DNA of 64,000 bases from CAZICM01 sp964537685 (GTDB lineage Bacteria; Myxococcota_A; Polyangia; Polyangiales; Polyangiaceae). The position numbers were made by a program, and so were the translations under genes. Below are positions 24,878-34,168 of this stretch, in pieces. The notes below the pieces were generated by a model that was not told the DNA's origin, did not search any database, and saw only the letters and a program-made list of their open reading frames with translations. Numbering within the stretch: the stretch's first letter is position 1; each line of letters starts with the position of its first letter. Location: assembly GCA_964537685.1 (NCBI GenBank), contig CAZICM010000039.1, forward strand, positions 21,908-85,907, given 5' to 3'.

Positions 24878-26707
24878 CTAAGGCGAAGGAAGAGAGCGCG
24901 TCAAAACAAGCGCATTGGTTTTCGCGCCGCCCGAGCGAAACTCCGCAATACCCGACGCGGGTGCCTTTGCATCGGCGCATACCCGGCTCGCCGTGACGAA
25001 ACGGGCACGGCTGAGCGACAGCTCTTTTCCGGCAAGGTCCACGATCCTCACATCCACGCCGCTTGCCGCACCATCCATCGTGTCCAGCGCCGCAATGACC
25101 TCCACACAGGTATTGGGCGCGGCCAATAAGGGAAGTTTTTTAAGGCTTGCGCTTTCAAGCGAGAGCGAGATGGCTTTTTCCGCTTGTCCCGCATCGGCAG
25201 GTGGACCGCCTGCGTTCATCCGGGCCAGAAGCCGCGCAGCCGCCACCGGCGCCGCGATCAAGGCAGAAGGCGCGTTTTTGTCCTTGCGCACTTCAACGGC
25301 AAAAGGTCCGGGGCGGCCCATCGCTTCCACATCGAGCCGCGCGCTTCCACCGCTTCCGCACGCGAACAGCGACGCAACGGCTCCTCCCCGCGCTTCCGCC
25401 CACAAAGCGTTTTTATCGGTCCACAGCTCGGCCAGCATATCCACCAAAGGCGCTCCCGCGATCACATCGATGCGATTGCAGCCCGCAGACAAATCGAGCG
25501 TCATCGTCGAACGGCTTCCCGTACGTGCCGCGCCCGTTCCCGAAAGGCGCGCCGGACCATAGTTTTCCTGGCCCGCAAACTTCGCGGACAGCCACTTTCG
25601 CGCGCCCTGAACATCCAAAGATTGAGAGGCATGTTCAACAAGCGTCGATTGAGCGACTTCCGCCTGGGCGCCGATGGCCGAACGCGCGATCACCACGGCC
25701 ACAAGCCCTTCCGAAGTGCGCGGCCGCACGGAAAAACTCAATTCCGAAGCATCGGCCGTACACAGCACAATCCAGCGTTCTCCTTCTTGTTCGCGCGCCC
25801 TCGCGACAATGCGGCCTTCTTCATTTTCGACCACCGCATCCAGCGCCGCGACTTCCTCGCTCGGCACCGCAAGCACATCGAGACAGCGGCCCGCATCGGT
25901 TGAAAGCGATACCCGGCTTGGCGCGCGCGAACCCACGGGCAATGCGATGCGCCGAACCTCTTCCCAGCGCGAACCCACATGCTGCCGATGCGCCCGAATC
26001 TTCGCCTCAAGCCCAGGCCATGAATCCAGCCTTCCGCTGTCTTGTCCCGGCCTTCCCCGGGCATTGGTCGCCTTCGCCGCGGCATCGGCACGCGCGGGCG
26101 TCACGCTGTGCAGGCCCACACTGAGAAAGCCCGAACCCGACATGATGCGGGCCATCGTGTACAGCCTCTCGGGATGAGGAGGACAGATCAGCAGCGTCGC
26201 GGCCGAATCAGCGGCTTCATCGCTGGCGAAGAGACTTCCATCGTCCTCGTACGCAAACAGATCGACATCGGCGATCGTCGGTGAACCCCGCGCCAAGATC
26301 AGCGCGCATTCTTTTTGGGGAATCTCAATGAACGAGCCTACCCGATCGCCTTCCGAGCCGATATTGGCCCCCAATACGATAAGCGCTCCGGCTCCCGCGG
26401 CGACGGCTTTGGCCGAATCGGTGATCAGCCATTTTTTTCCGTCGATCGCTTCAGGGCTTACGCGAAGGGTTTTGGGGCTTTCCTTGGGAACTGTGCCCGA
26501 TGGTTTTGGCGGGGGAGCCGGCGAAACGGGCGCCGGTCCACAGCCCAGTTGAGCCAGGGAAACATATAACGATAAAGCGATTTTTATATATGATTGTATT
26601 GGAATACGCTGAATTCTATTTCCTATTGCATCAAATGGGTCGCTGGGTCCTGCCCGTCCTGCCCAAGGAGGGCCGGAGGCAAACAAGAAGGCAGGCCCGA
26701 TCTTCAT
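24878..26707 (-). CDS. Large lipoprotein of unknown function
   Basis: 609-residue frame. A lipoprotein-like hydrophobic segment ends in LAQLGC at about residue 56, preceded by 35 unusual residues, so the true start may lie inside the frame, but no ATG/GTG/TTG sits close to the signal region. ATG 26707 is the default. The mature part has repeated beta-rich units, each with a Cys pair (DAGRCLDVLAVPS ... VLCTAD; SAGCNRIDVIAGAP ... LFACGSG; APNTCVEVIAAL ... SRVCADA), about four in all. Similar units occur in the protein at 21634. Function unknown; likely surface or periplasmic. Confidence 0.6.
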   Translation of the reverse strand: MKIGPAFLFASGPPWAGRAGPSDPFDAIGNRIQRIPIQSYIKIALSLYVSLAQLGCGPAPVSPAPPPKPSGTVPKESPKTLRVSPEAIDGKKWLITDSAKAVAAGAGALIVLGANIGSEGDRVGSFIEIPQKECALILARGSPTIADVDLFAYEDDGSLFASDEAADSAATLLICPPHPERLYTMARIMSGSGFLSVGLHSVTPARADAAAKATNARGRPGQDSGRLDSWPGLEAKIRAHRQHVGSRWEEVRRIALPVGSRAPSRVSLSTDAGRCLDVLAVPSEEVAALDAVVENEEGRIVARAREQEGERWIVLCTADASELSFSVRPRTSEGLVAVVIARSAIGAQAEVAQSTLVEHASQSLDVQGARKWLSAKFAGQENYGPARLSGTGAARTGSRSTMTLDLSAGCNRIDVIAGAPLVDMLAELWTDKNALWAEARGGAVASLFACGSGGSARLDVEAMGRPGPFAVEVRKDKNAPSALIAAPVAAARLLARMNAGGPPADAGQAEKAISLSLESASLKKLPLLAAPNTCVEVIAALDTMDGAASGVDVRIVDLAGKELSLSRARFVTASRVCADAKAPASGIAEFRSGGAKTNALVLTRSLPSP

Positions 26708-26850
26708 CGCGGATAGCTTGTTCTATACCGGAAAAGACGCGGTGTTCACACAAAGGAGGCTCACCAGTTGCGAAGAGAAGGAAAAGAGCTTTAGAGTAGC
26801 CGCGCTTTCCCGGGACACGCTGTCATCGGCAGCCGTCCCGCGCAGGCCGC

Positions 26851-26932
26851 GCACGAGTGGCGGAATTGGCAGACGCACCGGACTTAGGATCCGGCGCCGC
26901 AAGGCGTGAGGGTTCAACTCCCTCCTCGTGCA
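26851..26932 (+). tRNA. tRNA-Leu (anticodon UAG)
   Basis: Acceptor arms GCACGAG (26851-26857) and CTCGTGC (26925-26931) pair fully. The anticodon stem CCGGA/TCCGG encloses a CTTAGGA loop, giving UAG. There is a long class II variable arm (GCGCCGCAAGGCGT region), and the T-arm GAGGG-TTCAACT-CCCTC is intact. The 3' CCA is not encoded in full (ACCC follows). The enolase-superfamily gene begins 6 nt downstream. Confidence 0.93.
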
Positions 26933-26938
26933 CCCATT

Positions 26939-28297
26939 GTGAAGATTTCAAAAGTCGAGCTCTACTTCGCGAAGATTCCCCTCGAAGAGGGCGACGATGG
27001 GTTTTTTTCGGAGCGCACAGCCTTTCAGCCCAATTGGTTTCCCGGTTTTCATCAGACCGATGTGCGCTTCTATTTGCTGAGGCTCGAGGCGGACAATGGC
27101 CTGGAGGGCGTGAGCGCCGTTCCCACGATGGGTTCGGAGCGCGACGGATTAGGCCCGCTTCTCGGCGCTTATTTGCTGGGACTCAATCCGCTCGACACGC
27201 GGACGATCAATCAGCGCATTCAAGAATTTGCGATGATTGGCATGCGCAATGGATGGATCGAAGCGGCCTTCTGGGACTTAATCGGCAAAGCGCTTTCGGC
27301 GCCTGTGTATGCCCTGCTCGGCGGCTCGGGCGGCTATGTCGACCCTTATGCTTCGCTGGGCTCCAATCACAATCACGACCCGCGCGTTGTCGCGGCGCTG
27401 GTCCGCGAGCGCAAAAACCAAGGCTATCGCGGCGTAAAAATCTGCGTCAAAAGCCTCGATTTCAATCGCATGGTTGAAATTGTCGCGGCGGCGCGGGACG
27501 GAGGCGGACGCGACATGGTGCTGATGGTCGACGCCGATTTAGGCTGGCCTGTCGAGCTTCTGGAACGCAGTCCCCGGTGGAGCATTGAATTTGGGGCGCG
27601 CTTTGCGCAGGCGATCGAACGCTATAGCGTCGCATGGCTGGAAGAGCCACTGCACCAGAGCGATTTAGAAGGCATGGCGCGGCTGCGCAAAATGACACGC
27701 ACACCCATCGCGGGCGGCGAGATGAACGCATCATGGCTGGAATACAAGCGAATGCTCGAGCTGGGCAGCCTGGACGTGTATCAGCCCGATGCCATTTTGG
27801 CTGGAGGCACGATGGCGGGCGGCGTATCGATTGCCTATTGGCTCGCGCGTGAAATTGAAAAACACAACGAGGGCCTAGGCCCCGGCGAGCGCATGCTTCG
27901 GCTGGCGCCTCATACCTTCACCAACGCGCTTGGATTCTTCGTCAACCTTCAGCTCTATGGCCTTGTGCCGCCTGAAGAACGCTGGCTTTTTGAGCTTGGA
28001 CACGACGAGCATTACCGGCCCGAACAATATTCGCGCTGGTTAAAGGGCGGCATCGTGCGCGACGACGAAGGCCGCATCCGCATACCCGAAGAGCCTGGCA
28101 TTGGAATTCAAATTGATTGGGAAATGATTCGAAAGTATGGTCGCCGATTGTATTCGGGAACGAAGACCTCGATGGGCGCGTCGATGCTCTTTGAGCAAGG
28201 TTTAAGGGAGATGAGGTATTTGGCCAAAAAGAGGCAGGCATTGGAAGAAGAGAGCTCACGCATTGAGTTTTCGCTTCCAGAACCGCCTTTTGAATGA
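26939..28297 (+). CDS. Mandelate racemase/muconate lactonizing enzyme family protein
   Basis: 452 residues in the enolase-superfamily fold: capping domain (ISKVELYFAKIPL ... GMRNGWIEAAFWDLIGKA), then the barrel with metal ligands in VDADLGW, WLEEPL and IAGGEMN and a late His in LAPHTFTNALG. The usual KxK base motif reads VKICVK, so the second lysine is replaced by Cys. Substrate is probably a sugar acid or dipeptide-like acid, not assignable. GTG 26939 is the only reasonable start after the tRNA end; the in-frame GTG at 26906 lies inside the tRNA. There is no room for a normal ribosome-binding site. Confidence 0.82.
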   Translation: MKISKVELYFAKIPLEEGDDGFFSERTAFQPNWFPGFHQTDVRFYLLRLEADNGLEGVSAVPTMGSERDGLGPLLGAYLLGLNPLDTRTINQRIQEFAMIGMRNGWIEAAFWDLIGKALSAPVYALLGGSGGYVDPYASLGSNHNHDPRVVAALVRERKNQGYRGVKICVKSLDFNRMVEIVAAARDGGGRDMVLMVDADLGWPVELLERSPRWSIEFGARFAQAIERYSVAWLEEPLHQSDLEGMARLRKMTRTPIAGGEMNASWLEYKRMLELGSLDVYQPDAILAGGTMAGGVSIAYWLAREIEKHNEGLGPGERMLRLAPHTFTNALGFFVNLQLYGLVPPEERWLFELGHDEHYRPEQYSRWLKGGIVRDDEGRIRIPEEPGIGIQIDWEMIRKYGRRLYSGTKTSMGASMLFEQGLREMRYLAKKRQALEEESSRIEFSLPEPPFE

Positions 28298-28322
28298 CTA
28301 ACCCATTCAAATTTATTTCTTT

Positions 28323-31049
28323 TTATTTTTCTTGCACGCCGCGCCCATAAAACGCAGAACCATCCATGCCCGAGGCCGATATTTTAATGCGCGCAAAAAT
28401 CGCTTCGGCCCGCTCGCTCATTTGCTCGGCTTCCGCCGCTGTGTTGGGATCGCCCGCGCTCTCGGGATCTGTCCGAAGAAATTGAACATAGGCCCTAAAG
28501 GTAGCGGCGAGTTCTGCCTCGTTGCGCGTTTCTTCAAAAATCGCAGCCGATTGCGAAAAATACTCCCGGGCTTTTTTACGCTGCCCTTCCCCAAAACCGC
28601 CCGACGCGGCAATTTGACCGAGTGTCCGAAGCGCACTCGCCAAATGCACTTTGCTTTTTACCTTTGCAAATAAATCGACGGCGCGGCCGATTGCATTCTT
28701 TGCCTTCTCTAAATCGCCCTGCAATAAATATGCGTTGCCCAATCCCCTCAATGTTTCGGCCAATCCAATCGTATCGCCCAGCGCATCGCACAATTCTTCC
28801 GCCTGGGTCAGCACCGAAATCGCCCCCGCGGCATTATCCATGCGGCAATAGGTCAATCCAATATTAATAAGCACCAATGCAATGCGATTTCTATCTCCCA
28901 TTTGCCTGGCAATATCCAGGGCCTCCTGAAAGAGCGAAAGCGCTCTCGCGTAATCGCCCTGATAAAGCGCCACATCGCCGATATTGTTTAAACTCTGTGC
29001 AATGCCGGTTAAATCGCCAATCTCGCGCCGGATCGACAGCGCCTGCTCCAATTGAACGAGCGCCTGCTTGAATTCACCCGAATCCTGAAGCACCAAACCT
29101 ACATTGTTCAGCGAAAGCGCTATCGAACGCCGATCGGCAAGCCTGCGCCTTTGAGACAGTCCCTCGCGCAAATAGGTGAGCGCTTGATCGTATTCTCCTC
29201 GAATCCAATAGAGTTTTCCAATATCATCATAGCTTGAGGCAACACCGCGCTCATCGCCCACTTCCTGAAAGAGCCTCATGGCCATGGTTAAATGGGCTGA
29301 AGCATCGTCCAGCGCACCCATATCCCTGTATACTCTGCCAATCCGATTGTGAGCTGCGCCTCCTTTGCTCTTGCGATCGAGCCGGTAGGCCAGCGTCAGC
29401 ATTTGCCGGAAAGCCGCGAGCGCTTCATCCACGCGCCCCAGAATCAGCAGCACATCGCCATAATTATGCAATGCCGAAAGCCTTCTATCGGTATGGGCAT
29501 CGCCCAAATACAAAATCCCCTTTGCATAATGCTCGGCCGCCTTGGCATTGGCATAACGGCTCCGCGCCACATCCCCCGCTTCCACATAAGACAGCCCAGA
29601 AAGCACTTCCTGCCGAGCCTTTTCCCAATGCCCCGCCAATATCGCCACATACTCTTCGCTCGCGTGCACTTCCGGCAGTGAATCCATCCAATCCGCAAGG
29701 GTGTGATGATATCGCCTCGCCATGCTCTGAGGCGTGCGCCTTTGAATCGTTTCGCGCTCTTTGTTGTGTTTAAACACATACTCGTCCGAACCCGCAAACG
29801 TCGAATCCGGCACTTTTAAGATGTAATCGCGCTCGATTAATGATTCGAGTATTGTTGAAATTCGATCGCGTTCTTTATCCAATCCATCGGACCAAAATGG
29901 AGGCGCCTCTTTTCCAATGCGGCCCAGCACCAAAAAGGCATCGCCCCAAAACACACTGCCCATGGCCGCGGCCTGCTCCAGCAACTGCTTTTCGTCCGGC
30001 CCAAGCCCGGCCAAGCGCGCATCGATCGCATCCTCCACCGTGATGGGCAGGCGCGCGCTCGCGAGCTTGTCCAAATGCACGCGAAAGCGCGTCTGCTCGG
30101 AAAAATCGTCCTCCTCCGTCAAGACCCCCTGCTCTTTGTAAATCCTCACCATTTGCTCGAGCAGTTGAGGATTGCCTCCGGCAAACGAGAGTGCCGTATC
30201 CACGAGCGCCCTGGGCACCTGTCCATCCACGGCGCAGGGCGAAAGCAGGCATTTCATCATCGCCGCCGAGTCATCCTCGGAGAGCACCGCAAGCGAAATG
30301 ACGTCGTGCCTTCGCTCTCCAAAGCGCGGCCAATCTTCGTAGCGAAGCAAAAGCTCTGGGCGGGCCACGCACAGAATCAAGATCGGGCCATGCAAATATT
30401 CGAGCAGATAACGAAGCAGATCGAGCGAATCTTCATGCGCAAAATGCAGATCTTCAAAGACGAGGCACAGCGGACCATGCGCCGCATCCGCTTCCAAAAA
30501 CGATTTTAAAACGGCACTGCGCAGATCGCGCCGCACCCTCGGATCGTCGGCCACGGCGCGGATCAGCGGGCTCTCTTCAAAGTGCAAACCTAAAAATTGC
30601 CCGAGAAAATAAGCCACATCGGAGACTTTGCGATCGCCGATGACCGAAGTGACTTGAGCGCGGATCTGCGTCTTTAAAATCTCGCTCGTCATGCCTTCGA
30701 TCATCCCGAAGCGGGCGCGGAGCAAACGCATAAACACGCCGAGCGAAAGCGTTGTATCGCGGGCACTTCCGCGCACAACGCGAGGAACAGAAGCCGCGGT
30801 TTTCGCGAGCAGCGAAGGCCCCGAAACCCCTTTCGCACCGTCGGCGCCGCCCCGGATGCCCTGAAGAAAATCGTGCACCAAACGGCTCTTCCCAATACCT
30901 GCCGGCCCGATCACCGACACAATGCGCGTCTTCTTCTCTCCGGCCACACTCGCATAGGCCGAACGCAAAACGGACATCTCCGCCTCACGTCCGAAGAGCG
31001 GCGCATTGTGAATATGCCGAAGCAGCGTATTTAGCGTCGTTTCCTTCAT
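28323..31049 (-). CDS. AAA/STAND-like ATPase with C-terminal TPR array
   Basis: 908 residues from ATG 31049 (MKETTLNTLLRHIHN); the frame extends to 31145, but the extra 32 residues look non-coding. The N-terminus is AAA_16-like: LFGREAEM, Walker A GPAGIGKS, Walker B LVFEDLHFAHEDS. A helical middle is followed from about residue 480 by at least ten TPR units (ALHNYGDVLLILGRVDEALAAF and similar), many in the G-YDQAL form. In myxobacteria such modules often sit behind a kinase domain; here none is present. Divergent from an effector-associated-domain membrane protein 132 bp away. Likely a signal-sensing regulatory ATPase. Confidence 0.82.
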   Translation of the reverse strand: MKETTLNTLLRHIHNAPLFGREAEMSVLRSAYASVAGEKKTRIVSVIGPAGIGKSRLVHDFLQGIRGGADGAKGVSGPSLLAKTAASVPRVVRGSARDTTLSLGVFMRLLRARFGMIEGMTSEILKTQIRAQVTSVIGDRKVSDVAYFLGQFLGLHFEESPLIRAVADDPRVRRDLRSAVLKSFLEADAAHGPLCLVFEDLHFAHEDSLDLLRYLLEYLHGPILILCVARPELLLRYEDWPRFGERRHDVISLAVLSEDDSAAMMKCLLSPCAVDGQVPRALVDTALSFAGGNPQLLEQMVRIYKEQGVLTEEDDFSEQTRFRVHLDKLASARLPITVEDAIDARLAGLGPDEKQLLEQAAAMGSVFWGDAFLVLGRIGKEAPPFWSDGLDKERDRISTILESLIERDYILKVPDSTFAGSDEYVFKHNKERETIQRRTPQSMARRYHHTLADWMDSLPEVHASEEYVAILAGHWEKARQEVLSGLSYVEAGDVARSRYANAKAAEHYAKGILYLGDAHTDRRLSALHNYGDVLLILGRVDEALAAFRQMLTLAYRLDRKSKGGAAHNRIGRVYRDMGALDDASAHLTMAMRLFQEVGDERGVASSYDDIGKLYWIRGEYDQALTYLREGLSQRRRLADRRSIALSLNNVGLVLQDSGEFKQALVQLEQALSIRREIGDLTGIAQSLNNIGDVALYQGDYARALSLFQEALDIARQMGDRNRIALVLINIGLTYCRMDNAAGAISVLTQAEELCDALGDTIGLAETLRGLGNAYLLQGDLEKAKNAIGRAVDLFAKVKSKVHLASALRTLGQIAASGGFGEGQRKKAREYFSQSAAIFEETRNEAELAATFRAYVQFLRTDPESAGDPNTAAEAEQMSERAEAIFARIKISASGMDGSAFYGRGVQEK

Positions 31050-31181
31050 ACCTAGCCCCACAGTGCCGACCTTACACGAACCGCGCCGCGCCTTCACCAG
31101 TCCGTCTCTGTTCACCGGTTCACCGCCTGTTCGCCGCCTATTCACCGCGCGGCCAGCTCGTGTAGTCTCGCCCTGGGGACG

Positions 31182-32264
31182 ATGAATACGGCCGACTTAT
31201 CCAGACTGATCAGCCTTAGTTTCACGGGCGGCGAGCTGCGCGCCCTCGCGGCGGAGCTGGGTGCTGAACATGAAATTGACTGGGAACGCGGCACGGCGGA
31301 CGCTGCGCGCGATTTGCTTCGCCATTTTGAACGCAAAGACAAGCTCAATACGCTTCTTCAAAAGCTTCGGGATGCGCGGCCTTTGGTCGAATGGCCTGCC
31401 GATCGCGAACAAGCGGCTCCCGCGTTCGCGCCTCCGCCCGCCGCATCGCCTGCCCTTCCCACAGTCGAAGCGCTCTCGCCTCCCGCGTCTTCTCAATCCG
31501 TTTCAAGCCCAGGCGCCGGGCCTCTGCCAGCCAAACCCGACCCGTATCTGTCGCCCCGCTGGCCGGGCACAACCGATCTGCGCGCGGGGCAAGAGAAAAA
31601 ACGCTTCGACCCCAAAATCATCGGTGCTGTCGTTGGCCTGATTGTATTGGCCGCCGTCATTGCCTTTTTTATTGGCCGCGCTGGAAGTTCGGATTCCAAT
31701 ACAAAAGAAAATACATCCAAAACGGCTGCATTGACCGCGAGCGCCGGAGCATCGGCAAAGCCTCCATCCAGCGCGCGCCCCCGCGTTCCCGCATGGGTGG
31801 TGTCCGCCGCCATCGCCAAAGGCTTGGCCAACGTCGCACGGAACTGCGAATTGCCTATCAATCCCGACGATCCAAATATCGACGAAAGCGTTATCTCCAG
31901 GGCTCTCGCGCTCTGCGGGCGATCGGCCCAGGACGATTTGCCCCCCCAGCGGCCGATTGAAAACCAGAACCGCGCCAACGAACCCCAGCGCAAAGACATC
32001 GGCGAGCAGGCAATAAAAACGGCTGAAAAACCAATTCAACAGACAGGCCCAAAAACCCAGCCCAATTCAAAACCCAAAACCGGGGAAACACCTCCCGCCG
32101 GCCAAAACGGCGGAGGATGCCTAAGCCGCTGCGGAAGCGAACACAACTCCTGCAAAAGCCAATGCGGAAAAGAGCCCACCGAAAGCTCTTTGTACGAACA
32201 ATTTCAGAGCTGCAACAGCCGCTGCCTCGTCGCATTTTCAGCGTGCAAGCGCTCCTGCCAATAA
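31182..32264 (+). CDS. Effector-associated-domain (EAD1-like) membrane protein with Cys-rich tail
   Basis: 360 residues. The first 70 (LSRLISLSFTGGELRALAAE ... AARDLLRHFERKDKLNTLLQ) match the all-helical EAD1-type death-like adaptor of bacterial conflict systems. A Pro/Ser-rich linker follows, then one transmembrane helix (about 146-165), an Ala/Ser-rich stretch, and an extracellular region with a Cys-rich C-terminus (CLSRCGSEHNSCKSQCGKE, then CNSRC and CKRSCQ). The EAD would be cytoplasmic and the Cys-rich domain outside, like a receptor. Head-to-head with the AAA-TPR gene; followed 6 nt later by a membrane-protein gene. Confidence 0.65.
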   Translation: MNTADLSRLISLSFTGGELRALAAELGAEHEIDWERGTADAARDLLRHFERKDKLNTLLQKLRDARPLVEWPADREQAAPAFAPPPAASPALPTVEALSPPASSQSVSSPGAGPLPAKPDPYLSPRWPGTTDLRAGQEKKRFDPKIIGAVVGLIVLAAVIAFFIGRAGSSDSNTKENTSKTAALTASAGASAKPPSSARPRVPAWVVSAAIAKGLANVARNCELPINPDDPNIDESVISRALALCGRSAQDDLPPQRPIENQNRANEPQRKDIGEQAIKTAEKPIQQTGPKTQPNSKPKTGETPPAGQNGGGCLSRCGSEHNSCKSQCGKEPTESSLYEQFQSCNSRCLVAFSACKRSCQ

Positions 32265-32270
32265 GACCGG

Positions 32271-32972
32271 ATGAGTTCGCGATTTCTTAGTTTTCACTCC
32301 CGGATTTTTTTCGCGGCCCTTCCATTGTTTGGCTTTGCCATCCTCGCGCCTCAGGGTCTCAAGGGCATCGATGCCTTTCTTCAAACGCCGCTGGGACCAG
32401 GCGTTTTATCGCTGGCCTCGATCGCCATTGGCATGAGCATCGAAGAACTGGGCACGATGAGAAGAATACGCCAAGGCATTTTTATGCGCCTCAGCGTTCC
32501 TTTCTTTATTGGCGCGGGCGCGCTGTGGGCCTTGATTTTAGGCGCACCCAATGCCTCTCTCGCCACATTTGGATGGATTTTATTTTTGATCGGATTTATT
32601 CCAACCCTTTTTATTTTTCGCCACGATCTCGCCGTTTATAAAGATCCCCGCCATGGACAGCCTGTTGCGCTTCTCGATATCGGGGAAAAACACCTTCGAA
32701 TACGAACACAAAACGACGAAATTGCCATTCCCCTTCGAAAAATCCTAGGCGTCGTCCCGGTGGCTGGGCTTAATGGGCGGGGTGTTATTATCACCGTGGC
32801 CGGCAAAGAAAGCCTAAAAGGCCCTATTTCCAGCCTACCGTGGATGGCTGCTCAAATCAGCGGCGATTCATTTGTAATGACCGAACACCAGCTCGCCATG
32901 AATGCCGAAACCTTTGCCGCTGCCATTGCCGCTCACACCCAGAAAAAAGCCCGGCCCAAGGAAATCGTATGA
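32271..32972 (+). CDS. Membrane protein of unknown function
   Basis: 233 residues. Four hydrophobic helices in the first 125 residues are followed by a soluble, mostly beta C-terminal domain (VALLDIGEKHLRIRT ... IAIPLRKILGVVPV ... GVIITVAG), a PH-like pattern common in small bacterial membrane proteins. It begins 6 nt after the EAD gene and overlaps the next start (ATGA), so the three genes form an operon. Confidence 0.6.
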   Translation: MSSRFLSFHSRIFFAALPLFGFAILAPQGLKGIDAFLQTPLGPGVLSLASIAIGMSIEELGTMRRIRQGIFMRLSVPFFIGAGALWALILGAPNASLATFGWILFLIGFIPTLFIFRHDLAVYKDPRHGQPVALLDIGEKHLRIRTQNDEIAIPLRKILGVVPVAGLNGRGVIITVAGKESLKGPISSLPWMAAQISGDSFVMTEHQLAMNAETFAAAIAAHTQKKARPKEIV

Positions 32973-33526
32973 AGCCGCAAATCTTCCCGCTCAAACGCCC
33001 CACATTTATGCTTGGACTCGGCTTTGTTCTCTTTGGAGCGTCGGCCGCCTTCTTTTATTACCGGGCCACAACCAATGACCGCGGATTGATCATCAATGGC
33101 ATTATTGAAATGGGGCCCGGCGCTGCCGATATTTTTTATGCGGTATTCTTTGTGCTTTCGGCGATTATGTCGCTTGCGGGCCTGTATTTAAGCATTCGCC
33201 TTCAGCAGATTAAAGATTTCCGGATTGTGGTCGGCGACGACAGCGTGCTCGTACCGCCTCCCACTTTGTGGAAATCATTCAATGAAATCAGCATACCTCT
33301 AAATAGCATTGTATCTGTGGCGCAAAATGGATATGCCCTGGTGATCAGCACGGGAGACAAAAATCACAGCATCTCCGCCCAATGGTTTAGCCAATACCAT
33401 CCAATGACTGAAGTATCTGATGCAATTATTGCGCGGGTACGCGAACTCCATGCCCAGAATAAAAGCGCCCCCAAAGCAAAAAAATCTAAAAAAGCCAAAG
33501 CTCAAGAGAATCCTTCAAACGAATAA
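32969..33526 (+). CDS. Two-helix membrane protein with PH-like domain
   Basis: 185 residues from ATG 32969, overlapping the previous stop. Two transmembrane helices (about 13-32 and 48-72) precede a beta domain (DFRIVVGDDSVLVPP ... ISIPLNSIVSVAQNG ... ALVIST) similar in layout to the preceding protein's C-terminal domain. The Lys/Ala-rich tail (KAKKSKKAKAQ) is probably cytoplasmic. The pair looks like a divergent duplication; no function assigned. Confidence 0.6.
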   Translation: MKPQIFPLKRPTFMLGLGFVLFGASAAFFYYRATTNDRGLIINGIIEMGPGAADIFYAVFFVLSAIMSLAGLYLSIRLQQIKDFRIVVGDDSVLVPPPTLWKSFNEISIPLNSIVSVAQNGYALVISTGDKNHSISAQWFSQYHPMTEVSDAIIARVRELHAQNKSAPKAKKSKKAKAQENPSNE

Positions 33527-33571
33527 GCCTTTACGCCGGGCGCGTTTCGCGTCTATTTCCATCGGCGCGCC

Positions 33572-34117
33572 ATGTTCAAAGCCCATCGTTTATTAGGTTC
33601 TGCCCTGGTTTGTGCCTGCGCATCGCTTCTCGCCTGTGGAGGCGGCGCTCAAAACAACAACCCGGCCCAGGTTCCGGTTGCACCCGCATCCGAAACCCCA
33701 CAACCCGGACCCGCATCGGAAAGCGGAACAATGAGCGGAGGCGCCTGTATCGAACTCGCCACAGCCCGCCGTGAAAAACGCCCGGACGAACCCTCGAAGA
33801 TCACCGCAAAACATATTTTGGTTCGCTATGCGGGCTCGAAAAATGCCGGCCCTGAATTCACGCGCACCCGTGAACAGGCGTGCCTGCGGGCCATTGAAGC
33901 GCGGGATGAAATTCGCAAGGGTGCCGATTTCGATGCCATGGTCGAAAAATATAGCGATGAACCGGGCGCGGCGAGCCGTCATGGCTCAATTGGCAGCATC
34001 GACCGGGCAATGGTCATCCCGTCCTTCGCGGACGCGGCATTTGAATTAGATCGGGGGCAATTAAGTGATGTTGTGGAAACCGACTTTGGTTTTCATGTGA
34101 TATTCAGGACGGAATAG
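33572..34117 (+). CDS. Parvulin-type peptidyl-prolyl isomerase lipoprotein
   Basis: 181 residues. Lipobox SLLAC, a Pro/Ser-rich linker, then one PpiC/rotamase domain (KITAKHILVRYAG ... ARDEIRKGADFDAMVEKYSDEPGAA ... [20 protein letters not shown] ... [15 protein letters not shown]). Such proteins assist folding of exported proteins. The terminal 125 bp (33992-34116) are repeated perfectly at 35457-35581 beyond the TIR gene. The stop here is TAG, while the distant copy ends in TAA. Confidence 0.9.
   Translation: MFKAHRLLGSALVCACASLLACGGGAQNNNPAQVPVAPASETPQPGPASESGTMSGGACIELATARREKRPDEPSKITAKHILVRYAGSKNAGPEFTRTREQACLRAIEARDEIRKGADFDAMVEKYSDEPGAASRHGSIGSIDRAMVIPSFADAAFELDRGQLSDVVETDFGFHVIFRTE
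33992..34116 (+). repeat. 125-bp direct repeat flanking the TIR gene, left copy
   Basis: Perfectly identical to 35457-35581 (offset 1465). This copy is the functional 3' end of the parvulin gene. The interval between the copies, 34117-35456, contains only the TIR gene. Confidence 0.93.
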
Positions 34118-34168
34118 TACCTGCGTGTACAATCCGATGATTTGAGCCCCCATTATCAATTGTTTTTA

